Shown: positions 33,501 to 41,273 of the stretch, in pieces | Position numbering within the stretch: position 1 is the first letter of the stretch | Layout: each line of letters begins with the position of its first letter | Source: a virus | Direction: 5' to 3' (one strand) | IMG/VR virus record: IMGVR_UViG_3300006033_000029 | Coordinates: 1 to 61,769 of that record | DNA length: 61,769 nucleotides | The notes under the pieces: model-generated | The model's input: only the letters and a program-made list of their open reading frames with translations | Told to the model about the DNA's origin: nothing | Databases searched by the model: none | Made by a program: the position numbers and the translations under genes

Positions 33501-35601
33501 CCTTACCAGCAGCGGCACCAAGGGCGAGGAAGAAGTCGCGCCCCTCGCGACTCTGAAGGCGTTGGTTCAGCGTCGCCAAAAGTTCATTGAATGAGTCGAT
33601 GAAGCCGCCGTTGGCAACTTGAAGCTGAGCCTGGAAGATGTTGTTCCAGAACTTGCCCAACTGCGCCGTGGTGGACTGTAGAGACTTCGACAACTGCGGC
33701 CCGAAGCGCCGATTCAACTCGTCCGCGAACTTCAGGAAGTTGGTCGAGTTGGCGAGCACTTCGCCTTCTTCGAGCATCTTGTAGAGTTCTGCCGACGTGA
33801 CACCGAGGGCGTCTGCCATGATGTTCATGGCGCCCGGGAGCCGCTCCCCAAGCTGCTGCCGCAGTTCCTCGGAACTGATCTTACCCTTCGAGATCATCTG
33901 GGTGAGAGCCAGGAAGACGCCGTTCATGTCTTCCAGTGACAGCTTGTTCACCCGACCCGCCTCGGCCACCGCGAGGAACACCTTCCGGGTTTCCTGAGTA
34001 GCGAAGTTGGCTGCTTGGGCGGCGACAGCGAACTTAGAATACTGGTCGGCCAAGGTGCCAAACTCGATCCCGAGACGCGCTGCCTGGGCTTGCAGGAATT
34101 GCAGTTCTGCGCCGGTCTTCTGCTGGTTCTGCTCGAAGACGACCCCGAGGCGGTTCTGTGCGGCCTCCATCTTCTGATAGGCTTGCAGCACGCCGCCGAC
34201 GTTGCTGATGGTGCCGTAGAGCCCCACATAAGCCGTGGCGAGGCTCAGGATCTCCCCGCGAAGGCGCTGGAAGATCGACATGGCCTGACGCGACTCACGG
34301 TTGAAGCCGTCGAGGATTCCCTTGGCCGATGCTGCTCCCTGCCGCTGCATGGCCTTGGTAGCCTCGTCGATGTCGGTCTTGAGTTTCCGTTGCGAGGTGC
34401 TGGTCTGCGTCGTGGCGGAAGCAAGGCGCGAGAACATCGGTGGCAGCATGTTTGCCGCACCGCTGATGCGGTTCATCTGCACCGCGAGCGCCTGGTATTC
34501 GCCCTTGGCAGCGCGAGATGCGGCGATCACCTGTTTCTGCCGCTCTGCGAGTTCGGTAATGTTACCCGAGGTGGACTTCATCTGCCCCCCGAGACGCGCA
34601 GCCTCTTCCTGCAACGCCTGCCAGGACGCCTTCGCGGCATCGGCCTGCGTACGCAACTCCTGCATCCGCGCGGCAGTCTTCGGATCCACGAATTGACCGG
34701 CACCCGTGCTGTAACGCATGAGCGCCTGCATGACGGCGCCGAGACGTTCGATCTCCGGGATCAGCTTGCCGGTAGTGGAAGAAGTGTCGTTCGCTTCGCG
34801 ATCAAAGACGTTCAGCGCGGATGCGGCTTCTCGCACCGATGCTTCGATTTGCGAGTACTCGGCCTCGGCTTGATCAAGGTTGCCCTTCTGCTCGGCAAGG
34901 GCCGAGGTGGTCTTCTCGATGTCAGCGACGAGTGTGCGCTGCGAAGATCGTACTGACCTGATCTCGCTCGTGATTTGCTTGAGTTCGCCAGCCGTCTTCG
35001 CGACCTGGGCTTGCAGTTCCTTGTAGGTGCTGGCGTTCTTTTCGACAGATTGCCGAGCAGCATCCAGACGCGCTTTCGTGGCGGCAATGCCGTCATCACG
35101 CCCGGCCGTGCCAGCGGGCCTTGCCTGCGCCGCCTTGTAGGCTTTCTCGGCAGCAGCGAGTTCCTTCATCGCCGCAGCCTTCTTCAGCGTCGCCTGCCGG
35201 GCCTGATCGAGTGCGGCCTTCTCTGCCTTCAGCCGGTGCTCGACCTGCTGTGCGTTCCGTTCCAGATCAGCGAGACGAGCCGCAGCGGCCTGACTGTCCT
35301 GACCGAGCGACTGCAACTTTGCTTCGGTGCCGGCGAGTTCGCCCTTGAGGCGAGACACCGCGTCTGCTGCCGAGCCCATGATCGCCGTTGCACGGTCGAG
35401 TGCGGCGAATGCGTTGGACTTGGCCTTGAGGCGGTCGAGTTCGTCCCCGAGACCCCCGAGTGCGCCGTCGACCTTGGCGGTGGACGAGGCGAGACCTTCC
35501 TGACTTCCTTTGAGAACCTTGAGAGCGTCCGAAACCTGATCGAGGCTCTTGGACGCTTGGTTCTTGGCGCGGATGATCAGGTTTACGTCGCGGTTCGCCA
35601 T
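30523..35601 (-). CDS. Tape measure protein with lysozyme-like domain (1692 aa)
   Basis: Sets tail length and passes into the host envelope. Residues 1-380 are long coiled coils; 440-700 match the tape-measure N-terminal domain (FQRLRGEILSLATAYVGLYG, later RLPGAMNIMADALG); hydrophobic stretches follow around 790-890 (GALALLNGALVALGGPVGVL). A lysozyme-like domain occupies about 1150-1340, with probable catalytic Glu1186 in SYETGGTFDPWKAG and IQWGEPQAAKYG. A coiled-coil region and a C-terminal glycine-rich part end the protein. The embedded muramidase should open the wall for DNA entry. Confidence 0.9.
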   Translation of the reverse strand: MANRDVNLIIRAKNQASKSLDQVSDALKVLKGSQEGLASSTAKVDGALGGLGDELDRLKAKSNAFAALDRATAIMGSAADAVSRLKGELAGTEAKLQSLGQDSQAAAARLADLERNAQQVEHRLKAEKAALDQARQATLKKAAAMKELAAAEKAYKAAQARPAGTAGRDDGIAATKARLDAARQSVEKNASTYKELQAQVAKTAGELKQITSEIRSVRSSQRTLVADIEKTTSALAEQKGNLDQAEAEYSQIEASVREAASALNVFDREANDTSSTTGKLIPEIERLGAVMQALMRYSTGAGQFVDPKTAARMQELRTQADAAKASWQALQEEAARLGGQMKSTSGNITELAERQKQVIAASRAAKGEYQALAVQMNRISGAANMLPPMFSRLASATTQTSTSQRKLKTDIDEATKAMQRQGAASAKGILDGFNRESRQAMSIFQRLRGEILSLATAYVGLYGTISNVGGVLQAYQKMEAAQNRLGVVFEQNQQKTGAELQFLQAQAARLGIEFGTLADQYSKFAVAAQAANFATQETRKVFLAVAEAGRVNKLSLEDMNGVFLALTQMISKGKISSEELRQQLGERLPGAMNIMADALGVTSAELYKMLEEGEVLANSTNFLKFADELNRRFGPQLSKSLQSTTAQLGKFWNNIFQAQLQVANGGFIDSFNELLATLNQRLQSREGRDFFLALGAAAGKAADGLRYLVENAEFFGDVLQLIISLKLASWLNSSIQNIQLMVANLRTAAVGTAELGARQQMAVTQTTAFGAALRTVGASAVAMGAQLLSAQGRAALLGTTMLTAGNLVATFSARTLLARTSSLAIAGALGVWRGALALLNGALVALGGPVGVLITLASLLAVPLLTNWASGVDATTAALDEHNRIMSAVLENYDNVKDKTGEWGDAIKAVSLDQANASLRQMVDAYGRLRDEAARAARSTTAVDFSWAGGFNGDARELTLSLQSLGSALEDGTIRAKDYRLELEKLYKEAIARGNADAQKYLETLLDQARALEEQADRTSLAAQIAQNFGSKIDLVSEALGLSDAKLKDVAESADDASRSFDEGATSTITYADAIDKLKGFIPELREEMEKLKKTTELNATAWSALVAAWESGDYSKILEVMKLWGQGFANINIPKLDSSDYEAKYTTERGTPQGAQMEELVRATTELAEQMGLSAKDLLTVMSYETGGTFDPWKAGPTTQWGQHRGLIQWGEPQAAKYGVSADSSIEEQIRAVGKYLEDAGVKAGDGLLQIYAAINAGDASKIHATDEHNGGAPGDVSDKVYNQMSAHQARAEGLLAAYGGIAEETRKRVSEEERIADEQKKQREATAQSLADLGFENEMLQKKMEGKEREAFIEEQIRALREQNPAITEEEIARARELLGAQYDLNEALQAQKGAKTELEQIEERINALESQRNALIEQRRIYEDQGNTAKVQELEGQIAGVNTQLSEAIAQANQLYSVMGGDKAAAAVAQNNALALSLQSVGNAARQAAYTQQQVQENIFNMLDSGILNMFDKFAQAIANGEDAVGALGEAFRQFAADFLMEIAKMIIKQALFNTLQQISKSISGGLFGVGLMHTGGVVGASGVGVGSRNVSPAWFSGAMRYHSGGIAGLKPNEVPAILKAGEEVLTENDPRHIRNGGGMAQPVGRTKIVNMFDAASFLKESLSNVVGEETILNYIRANPAAFKQAMEG

Positions 35602-35657
35602 AGTCGCCCTCTCACTCTGGACGTTACCTTCTTATCTTAAAAGTGAGCGCACGACCA

Positions 35658-36310
35658 CTAGGATTGCGTCATATCCTTGATCTTCTTCCGGAACACTTCA
35701 CCGGCTTTCTTGGAGAGGATTGACGAGACCGCCATCTGAAGCAGCACAGCGCGAGAAGCCTCTTCGCGATCAATGCGCTCCACCACATACTCTGCTTCCA
35801 CATAGACCATGCCCACCGGATACAGGCGAGCATGGCGATGACCGTGGGCCAGGAGCAGACTTACTTGGCGTCGGATCCCGGCAACCCACTCGGCGAAGGT
35901 TGCGACTCGGGCATCAGATTGTTGATGCCCTTGATCAGACGGACGACGGCCTCGATGAATTTTTTTGGCCCACCTGCCGCGTCGAAGGTCAGTTGGGCGA
36001 TCTTCTCGATCGCTTCCTGCTGGACGGTCAGCGGCAGTTTGGCCACCTTGTCGGTCAGATGCGGCCGATCCGCAGCCATCGCGATCATCTTGTTCAGCAG
36101 CATCGGCGCCGTGTCGATGAGGTCCATGCCGACCGAGAGCGGACTGGCAGACGGGTTGCCGGCGTACTTCTGGAAGAACGCTTCCATCTCGTTGCCGTGC
36201 TGGCTCATCAATTTGGTGATGTCCTGCAAAGACAAACCCCTGACGGCGAACGAATCGCCGCCAGGGAGACCGACTTCGAGGGTCGGCAGTTCAAAGTCTT
36301 CGAGCGCCAT
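35658..36310 (-). CDS. Tail assembly chaperone GT, -1 frameshift product
   Basis: The upstream chaperone frame (start 36310) contains the slippery run A AAA AAA at 35966-35960 in the right phase (CCA AAA AAA). After a -1 slip the frame stays open from 35960 to TAG 35658, adding 100 residues (SDARVATFAEWVAGIRRQ, then VGMVYVEAEYVVERIDREEA). These residues make protein-like sequence without a usable start, which supports fusion as in lambda G/GT. The fusion would be about 217 residues. It serves tail tube and tape measure assembly. Lies directly before the tape measure. Confidence 0.88.
35861..36310 (-). CDS. Tail assembly chaperone G (149 aa)
   Basis: ATG 36310. The unshifted product ends SGLPGSDAK. 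The sequence ALEDFELPTLEVGLPGGDSF and QDITKLMSQHGNEMEAFFQK resembles alphaproteobacterial phage tail chaperones that act before tail polymerisation. It sits between the major tail protein and the tape measure, the standard place. The poly-A slip site near its end yields the longer GT form. Confidence 0.8.
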   Translation of the reverse strand: MALEDFELPTLEVGLPGGDSFAVRGLSLQDITKLMSQHGNEMEAFFQKYAGNPSASPLSVGMDLIDTAPMLLNKMIAMAADRPHLTDKVAKLPLTVQQEAIEKIAQLTFDAAGGPKKFIEAVVRLIKGINNLMPESQPSPSGLPGSDAK

Positions 36311-36342
36311 TGTGTTCTCCTGACGTTGGCGGGCAGTTCAGA

Positions 36343-37110
36343 TCAGAGCGGGCGACCGTCGATGTAGATTGCCTCGTAGCCGGGCCGCTTCAGAATCTCG
36401 ACGTTGAACGGGATCTGCTGCCACTCGTCGCCCTTCAGAGCGAAGTCGCCGTTGGGCGACAGCTTGACGTATGGCATGTACCAGTCGTAGCGCTTGCCCT
36501 GCGGGTTGTAGCTGATGAAGCGCAGTGCGCCCGCGATCGCCGACGAGCCCGAGATCACACGCTCGCGGGTCTGCGCGGCGACGGTGTAGTCGACGGTCAG
36601 GTCATCGCCATCGACCACGGTGGGCGAGGTGGACAGCAGCGTGATGCGGCCCAGAGCAGCGTCCAGCGTGTAGTCGGTGTTCAGCACCAGAGTGGTCGCA
36701 CCCTTGCTGACGGTGACTGCGGTGACGTTGCGGACGCCCGAGGGGTTCGTCGGCGACATGCCGAGTTGATAGGTCAGGCCCTTCTTGACGTCGTTCATCG
36801 CTTCGTCGTTCACGCTCGCAGCAGCAGTCGCGAAGATCTCCGAGGTTCCGAAGAAGAACAGCGCCAGGTTCTCGGGGCTCACGTTGTCGGTAATGAACGA
36901 CGCCGTGCGGTTGGTCTGCAGCACGATCGATTCGTCCTTCTCGCGCACACCCCGGTCGGAGTTGTAGTGATCGAGGTTCTCCGACTCGATGGTCGCGCTG
37001 AACTCGGGCGAGTTGCCGATGTACCGCTCGCCGCTCAGGACGAAGTTGACGGGATCCGAAAAACGGTCGAAGTGCAGTTCGCCGCGACCGAGCGTGTAGT
37101 TGTTTGCCAT
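36343..37110 (-). CDS. Major tail tube protein (255 aa)
   Basis: ATG 37110. Beta-rich with an Ig-like insertion around residues 130-190 (VRNVTAVTVSKGATTLVLNT, TVVDGDDLTVDYTV), flanked by tube-like segments (YTLGRGELHFDRF, SGERYIGNSPEFSATIE, DWYMPYVKLSPNGDFAL). Order and size fit the tail tube protein. Two operator dyads lie upstream (37137-37171), so it may be made at a higher level than its neighbours. Confidence 0.78.
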   Translation of the reverse strand: MANNYTLGRGELHFDRFSDPVNFVLSGERYIGNSPEFSATIESENLDHYNSDRGVREKDESIVLQTNRTASFITDNVSPENLALFFFGTSEIFATAAASVNDEAMNDVKKGLTYQLGMSPTNPSGVRNVTAVTVSKGATTLVLNTDYTLDAALGRITLLSTSPTVVDGDDLTVDYTVAAQTRERVISGSSAIAGALRFISYNPQGKRYDWYMPYVKLSPNGDFALKGDEWQQIPFNVEILKRPGYEAIYIDGRPL

Positions 37111-37136
37111 GACAGGTCAGTCCTTTCAGTTGGCGA

Positions 37137-37171
37137 ATCACCCAAAGTGTGAGGATCACTATACAGGTGAT
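37137..37171 (-). promoter_or_regulatory. Tandem operators upstream of the major tail protein
   Basis: ATCAC CCAAAGT GTGAG (37137-37153) and ATCAC TATACAG GTGAT (37155-37171) are separated by one base. On minus, TATAGT inside the second dyad is a good -10 but the -35 is poor. An internal promoter for the most abundant tail protein would make sense. Confidence 0.65.
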
Positions 37172-37186
37172 TCAGTGGATGGAAAA

Positions 37187-37717
37187 TCAGGAGTAGGGTT
37201 CCTCAAGTGTCTCTGCCAAGCGCAAGGTGAGCGTTAACCAGAAGAAGGCGTCTGCGGTGGCGTCTTCGGGTGGGCGCACGCTCCCCTGGCCGATATACAT
37301 CTCCATGACGCGACCATCCATTTCCAGGATGTTGTTGCCGCGATCACGCTTCTTCTCTTTGATAAGAACCGCTTTGACTTCGGACATCAGGTGATGAGCC
37401 GGGTCAGATGGGTTCTGACGATCATCGTCGGCGAAGCCTTGGATGAGCAACTCCCACGGGCCGGTCGAGCCGTGGTGATCCCCACGGGCCTGCGCGACCT
37501 CGGCCGGGATCGGCGCTTCGAGAATCGACACCATTGGGATCGGGTCGTCCTGGTCGTAACGGATGCGACCACGGAAGACTTTCTTGCGCAGGTCAAAGTG
37601 GTAGCCGTTGTCGGGGTTCACCTCTTCGATCGCGCGAGTCAGTCGACGCAGAACCCGGAGACGGAACGGAACCGGCTTCACATCGAGAGTGCCGTTGCAG
37701 TAGAGAATGGGCAGCAT
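37187..37717 (-). CDS. Tail terminator / completion protein candidate (176 aa)
   Basis: Start ATG 37717 (ATGA overlap); the frame to 37840 is read-through. Sequence starts MLPILYCNGTLDVKPVPFRL and includes RGDHHGSTGPWELLIQGF and a C-terminal ADAFFWLTLTLRLAETLEEP. Order just before the tube protein and after the minor tail Z-like gene fits a tail terminator (gpU-like). Inferred mainly from synteny. Confidence 0.6.
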   Translation of the reverse strand: MLPILYCNGTLDVKPVPFRLRVLRRLTRAIEEVNPDNGYHFDLRKKVFRGRIRYDQDDPIPMVSILEAPIPAEVAQARGDHHGSTGPWELLIQGFADDDRQNPSDPAHHLMSEVKAVLIKEKKRDRGNNILEMDGRVMEMYIGQGSVRPPEDATADAFFWLTLTLRLAETLEEPYS

Positions 37718-38313
37718 CAGAATGGCTCCAAATCCAGCAGGCGCGTGAACTCCTCTTCCAGGAAGACTGCCGCGTCCTTCTTCGTCATCTCCCGCGCATA
37801 GTTGAACGCCTGATTGACGCTGATACCATAGAGCAGCCACAGCCCCTCAGCCAGCTTGCTCGGCTTGTAGGCGGCGTCGGGGCGGGCTCCACGAGCGGTG
37901 CGAACTGCCAACCCGAGGTTGCTGTTCTCTCCCTTGGCGCCGCGCAGTTTGACCGGGAACGCGCGCTCAAGCGTAGCACTGCGCCCCTTCTTCATCTCGA
38001 TCACGACACCCATACGATTGACGGTGCCGCTGATCATGAAGCGAGCAAGCGATGTCGCTCTGGCGCGGGCGGTGAGCATCGCCTCAAGGTTTGAAGTGCG
38101 AGCCCGCTTGCTGACGACCAGACGACCTTTACTCGGGTCCAGGTAGTTGCCCGGGAAATTATACTGTCTGCGCATCGCGTCAGCGCTGTGAGCACGGGAG
38201 AAGTCGGCAGTCCTGTTGATCGCACGGAGAGCCGCTGTCTCGATTCTGGGCTTCAGGTCCACGAGGTCGAGATCTTCCAGACCTTCAACGAAGACAGCAT
38301 ATTCTCCGCTCAT
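37717..38313 (-). CDS. Minor tail protein Z-like (198 aa)
   Basis: ATG 38313. The N-terminal half is helical and basic: RAINRTADFSRAHSADAMRR, LVVSKRARTSNLEAMLTARA. It matches the pattern of gpZ-type tail completion proteins (ALRAINRTA...ARA motif). It sits between the head-tail attachment and tail terminator genes. The C-terminus (AREMTKKDAAVFLEEEFTRL) is helical. Confidence 0.65.
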   Translation of the reverse strand: MSGEYAVFVEGLEDLDLVDLKPRIETAALRAINRTADFSRAHSADAMRRQYNFPGNYLDPSKGRLVVSKRARTSNLEAMLTARARATSLARFMISGTVNRMGVVIEMKKGRSATLERAFPVKLRGAKGENSNLGLAVRTARGARPDAAYKPSKLAEGLWLLYGISVNQAFNYAREMTKKDAAVFLEEEFTRLLDLEPF

Positions 38314-38687
38314 CGTGCGCGCTCTGGATATGGGAAATTCCGCAGCTTTTCAGCAGGAACACGCAACACGTTCGCCGTCACCGTGATGTCTTCGGGAGGC
38401 TGAACAGTGTCGATCTGGTACACCAGGTCTTTCTCAACACTGATGTAGAAATTCCGGGACGGCTTGACCTCGCTCAGCAGCATCTCGATGCGCGGCGTGT
38501 TGTCGAGCACTTCGGCATAGTTGAAGTTGGTGCCCTTGAGATCGCCCAGGCTTTGAAAGCGATCAGTGATGATCACACGGATTTCGACCGGAGCATCGGC
38601 GGGATCCTTGAAATAGAAGGCAGTTCGAGCCATCCGCTCGAACTTCTTCCGTGTGGATCTGCGCAATGCTTCGGTGAAGCGGTCCAT
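38310..38687 (-). CDS. Head-tail attachment protein candidate (125 aa)
   Basis: ATG 38687. Contains RVIITDRFQSLGDLKGTNFN and YISVEKDLVYQIDTVQPPE, resembling lambda gpFII/head-tail attachment proteins in size and strand pattern. Placed just before gpZ-like gene as in lambda. Assignment rests on position and size. Confidence 0.55.
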   Translation of the reverse strand: MDRFTEALRRSTRKKFERMARTAFYFKDPADAPVEIRVIITDRFQSLGDLKGTNFNYAEVLDNTPRIEMLLSEVKPSRNFYISVEKDLVYQIDTVQPPEDITVTANVLRVPAEKLRNFPYPERAR

Positions 38688-38908
38688 CAGCGCCGCTTCC
38701 CCCGTTTGCCCCAGCCCTTCGGGGCGGGCGAGTCAGCAGGCGGCTCAAGCAGCATTTCAAGTTGCGGTGCGGGTAGACGAACGGAACCCTGAGCAGCCAG
38801 TTCCTCTGCTACTTGACGCGGTAGAACAAGCGTCACCGGAGGACGATGCACTTCTCCTGCCCATTCGACAGTGTGGATCAGAGTGACTTCGATGGTTCCG
38901 TTCGTCAT
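38687..38908 (-). CDS. Hypothetical head-region protein (73 aa)
   Basis: ATG 38908, overlapping the next gene. Begins NGTIEVTLIHTVEWAGEVH and ends with a proline-rich and basic tail (SPAPKGWGKRGKRR). No family recognised. Location between the head genes and attachment protein suggests a head completion or assembly factor. Confidence 0.5.
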   Translation of the reverse strand: MTNGTIEVTLIHTVEWAGEVHRPPVTLVLPRQVAEELAAQGSVRLPAPQLEMLLEPPADSPAPKGWGKRGKRR

Positions 38909-38919
38909 GACTTCCCCCG

Positions 38920-39198
38920 TCAGGCCAGGTCGTTGTCGGGCTTCTTGTCGCCAGCAGATTCGACCTTCTTGTCGTCAGCCTTCTCGGCCTTCGCAGCGCG
39001 CTTCTTCTGCTCTTTGACCATGCGCTTGCTTTCGGCCTCGGCGATCTCGCCGATCGTGGCCTTGCGCAGATAGCCGTTGGCGATCGCGGCCTCGGCTTCA
39101 TCTTCGGGGAAGTCGAAAGCGATGGTGTTGGCAGGCGCGCAGAACTTCTTGCCGTCGACCAAGTAGTAGAGACGCACGAGTGCGAGGTATTGGTTCAT
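38920..39198 (-). CDS. Head completion-region protein (92 aa)
   Basis: ATG 39198. The N-terminal 50 residues form a small beta domain (ALVRLYYLVDGKKFCAPANT), followed by a lysine/alanine/glutamate-rich helix and the end DKKPDNDLA. Its position after the capsid protein matches lambda gpFI (DNA packaging/head completion), which also has a charged, flexible end. The final NDLA resembles the recurrent DLA tails elsewhere in the window. Confidence 0.5.
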   Translation of the reverse strand: MNQYLALVRLYYLVDGKKFCAPANTIAFDFPEDEAEAAIANGYLRKATIGEIAEAESKRMVKEQKKRAAKAEKADDKKVESAGDKKPDNDLA

Positions 39199-39223
39199 AT
39201 GAGTTCTCCTCAGAAACAGCGTT

Positions 39224-39248
39224 CGCCCGGCAGACCATCTGCCGGGCG
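39224..39248. terminator. Perfect 11-bp hairpin after the capsid gene
   Basis: CGCCCGGCAGA and TCTGCCGGGCG pair perfectly around the 3-nt loop CCA. It lies 8 nt beyond the capsid stop (39257) on the minus strand. The T-rich side (GTTTGTTTA) follows it on plus, not minus, so it is more likely an RNA stabiliser or attenuator that favours capsid mRNA than a strong terminator. Confidence 0.7.
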
Positions 39249-39256
39249 TTTGTTTA

Positions 39257-40360
39257 TCAGATGTTCAGGACGGTCGCCTTGAACGTGCGGTTCGGGAACC
39301 GGGGGATCGGCAGCGGCGCCGACTGCGACAGCATGTTGATCGCCGAGGGGTTCGGGATCTCGTACTGCTTCTGGAAGATGTCGGTGCGGATGCCCGCCGC
39401 CGACGCCTGAACGTCGTAGATCGCGCCGAACGCCATCAGCCCGTTGACGCCCGGGGCCGACATGAAGATGTCGTTCGGGTTGAGCATCTCGACCGTGTTG
39501 CCGGCGTCAGTCAACTGCTGATCCCGATAGGTCCAGACATCCAGAGCGCCGCCCGTGCCGCCGATACGGCCCAGATAGGCCGGTCTGTTGTTGTCGTCGG
39601 ACATACCAGTCACAACCAGGCCGCGCTGGAAGGACGTTCCTTCGCCGCCACGGTATTTCGTATCGAGCAGCTCCTTGATCTGGTTGTTCGCCATGAAAGG
39701 AGCCACGACGTTTGCGCCAAGGATCAGGTTGTTGTAGTTGCCACCGAACTGCGCAGCACGGCCAAGTCCGACCCATTCCGACAGGTCGCCGAGGATGTCG
39801 TGCGTCGGACTGGACCAGTCGATGCCGGCCGAGTAGGCCACGGTCAGGTTGGGATCGCGGCCGAAGCTGATGGTGACTTCCGGATTCGGCTGACCCTGGT
39901 CATGCTCGTACTTCACGGTAACAGCAGCGTCGATCAGGGCACGGGCGCACATGTAGTCCCAGGTCCGGTAGATCGAGGTGAGGTGCTGCTCGGCGACCTC
40001 AGAAGTGCGCAGATCGAAGCGGGCCTGCATGTCGAGTCGCTCGCCGGTCAGCACTTCTTCCGGGGTCAGCGACGTCGCGTCTTCCGGACGAACCGCGTCC
40101 AGCAGCTTGATGTAGGCCGGCGTGAAGGTCTCGACGGACATACCGCGATGCTTCACGATAGGCTTGCCCATATGCGAAGGCTGAGCGAAGGGCGCCATCG
40201 CACGGGTTCCGGTGATCTTGCCGAAGGCGATCTCCATGTTGTCGGAGAAGAACGGCGTGCCGCCGAAGTAGGTGCGGCGAAACCAGTCGGTCGGGTTTTC
40301 CAGTCGCGCGTCGCGGCGGATCTCGACGAGTTCCCGCTGCGAGAAAATGCTGAGAGCCAT
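39257..40360 (-). CDS. Major capsid protein (gpE family, 367 aa)
   Basis: ATG 40360 with AAAGGAC upstream. The sequence carries lambda gpE family features: an early FFSDNMEIAFGKITG, then RGMSVETFTPAYIKLLDAVR, ATSLTPEEVLTGERLD, and the C-terminal IRTDIFQKQYEIPNPSAINML. It forms the HK97-fold capsid shell, decorated by gpD encoded upstream. Hairpins lie on both sides of the gene, consistent with high stable mRNA level. Confidence 0.92.
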   Translation of the reverse strand: MALSIFSQRELVEIRRDARLENPTDWFRRTYFGGTPFFSDNMEIAFGKITGTRAMAPFAQPSHMGKPIVKHRGMSVETFTPAYIKLLDAVRPEDATSLTPEEVLTGERLDMQARFDLRTSEVAEQHLTSIYRTWDYMCARALIDAAVTVKYEHDQGQPNPEVTISFGRDPNLTVAYSAGIDWSSPTHDILGDLSEWVGLGRAAQFGGNYNNLILGANVVAPFMANNQIKELLDTKYRGGEGTSFQRGLVVTGMSDDNNRPAYLGRIGGTGGALDVWTYRDQQLTDAGNTVEMLNPNDIFMSAPGVNGLMAFGAIYDVQASAAGIRTDIFQKQYEIPNPSAINMLSQSAPLPIPRFPNRTFKATVLNI

Positions 40361-40398
40361 GTTGATGTCCTTTCAACTCTCGGGTGATGGGAGAACGG

Positions 40399-40414
40399 CC
40401 CCGCCGAAGCGGGG
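40399..40414. other. Intercistronic hairpin between gpD and capsid genes
   Basis: CCCCGC (40399-40404) and GCGGGG (40409-40414) with tetraloop CGAA. No T-run follows on either strand. It resembles the 56975-56996 hairpin (same CCCCGCCG...AAGCGGGG core). Probably an mRNA processing or stability element. Near it, TTCAA CTCTCGG GTGAT is a weak match to the operator. Confidence 0.6.
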
Positions 40415-40423
40415 ACGCAGCGG

Positions 40424-40861
40424 TTACGGGGTGTAGGTCTTCGGGGCGCCGACCTTGATGTTCGGTTCCAGAGCCCGGATCGCCGCCAGCTTCTTCGCGT
40501 CGGTGTCGAACGTCGCGTCCCACACCAGGCGGTTGAAGTTGAAGTGGCCGGTCTTGTAGACCAGAGCACCCTTGTAGTTGGTCGAAGCGTCGGTGGTGAC
40601 GGCCTCCGCCAGGATACCGATCGGGTTGATCGCGTTGGTGGGGGTCGCGTTCCACGTCGCCTTGACCAGACGTCCGTTGGTGTCCTTGCCGACGACGGTG
40701 AACGCCGCGAGGGTCTGCGAAGCGGCCACGACTTCGGTGAACGTCACCGGCTCGGGATGCGTCGACAGGAACAGCGATTCTGGGGTCGCGCCGATTGTGT
40801 CCGAGGTTCGGGCCGGGATGCCGAGGCCCGAGTCCACGGCAGGAATGGGATAGTTCGCCAT
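40424..40861 (-). CDS. Head decoration protein (gpD family, 145 aa)
   Basis: ATG 40861. The gpD-like core is visible: VVAASQTLAAFTVVGKDTNG, GILAEAVTTDASTNYKGALV, YKTGHFNFNRLVWD. It binds capsid threefold sites and stabilises the filled head. Order protease-gpD-gpE is the lambda order. The end AIRALEPNIKVGAPKTYTP fits. Confidence 0.85.
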   Translation of the reverse strand: MANYPIPAVDSGLGIPARTSDTIGATPESLFLSTHPEPVTFTEVVAASQTLAAFTVVGKDTNGRLVKATWNATPTNAINPIGILAEAVTTDASTNYKGALVYKTGHFNFNRLVWDATFDTDAKKLAAIRALEPNIKVGAPKTYTP

Positions 40862-40889
40862 GTGATTACTCCTTCATGGTCTCAGGGGT

Positions 40890-41273
40890 TCACTTCTTGT
40901 CCCAGCCACGCATGGCCGCGACACGCTGAGCGCGCGAGGGCTGCTGGTCTTCGTCGGTGCCGCCAGCGCTGATGTTCGGCGCACCGCCCTCGACGGCGGA
41001 TTGGAACTGCGCAGCCGGGGTCGTAAGCGCGGTCGAAGCTGCTTCCTCGGGCATGTCGGCCAGGCTGGCATTCGCTTCATCCAGCGACAGCGCGGTCTTC
41101 ATCGCGAGGGACATCGCAGCCTTCGGCCGCTTCTTGCCTTCTTCGCTGGCGAGGATCGCCGCGATGCGGGCACGTTCGGCAGTCGCACCGGCCTTCACGC
41201 CTTCAGCGTGACCTTCAGCGCGAGCGGCGTCGATGGCGGCTTGATCGACCGCCGCAGAGGTCTCTTTGGTCAT
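40890..41273 (-). CDS. Nested scaffold protein (Nu3-like, 127 aa)
   Basis: An internal start, ATG 41273, in frame with the protease gene, is preceded by AAGGAG (41287-41282) with 8 nt spacing. The product (starting MTKETSAAVDQAAIDAARAE) equals the protease's C-terminal scaffold. Lambda uses the same arrangement for gpC and gpNu3. The strong ribosome-binding site supports real internal initiation. Confidence 0.75.
   Translation of the reverse strand: MTKETSAAVDQAAIDAARAEGHAEGVKAGATAERARIAAILASEEGKKRPKAAMSLAMKTALSLDEANASLADMPEEAASTALTTPAAQFQSAVEGGAPNISAGGTDEDQQPSRAQRVAAMRGWDKK

Noticed and set aside
39224-39248. A strong terminator for the capsid operon
   Set aside because: The stem is perfect but on the minus strand no U-run follows; downstream tail genes need read-through.
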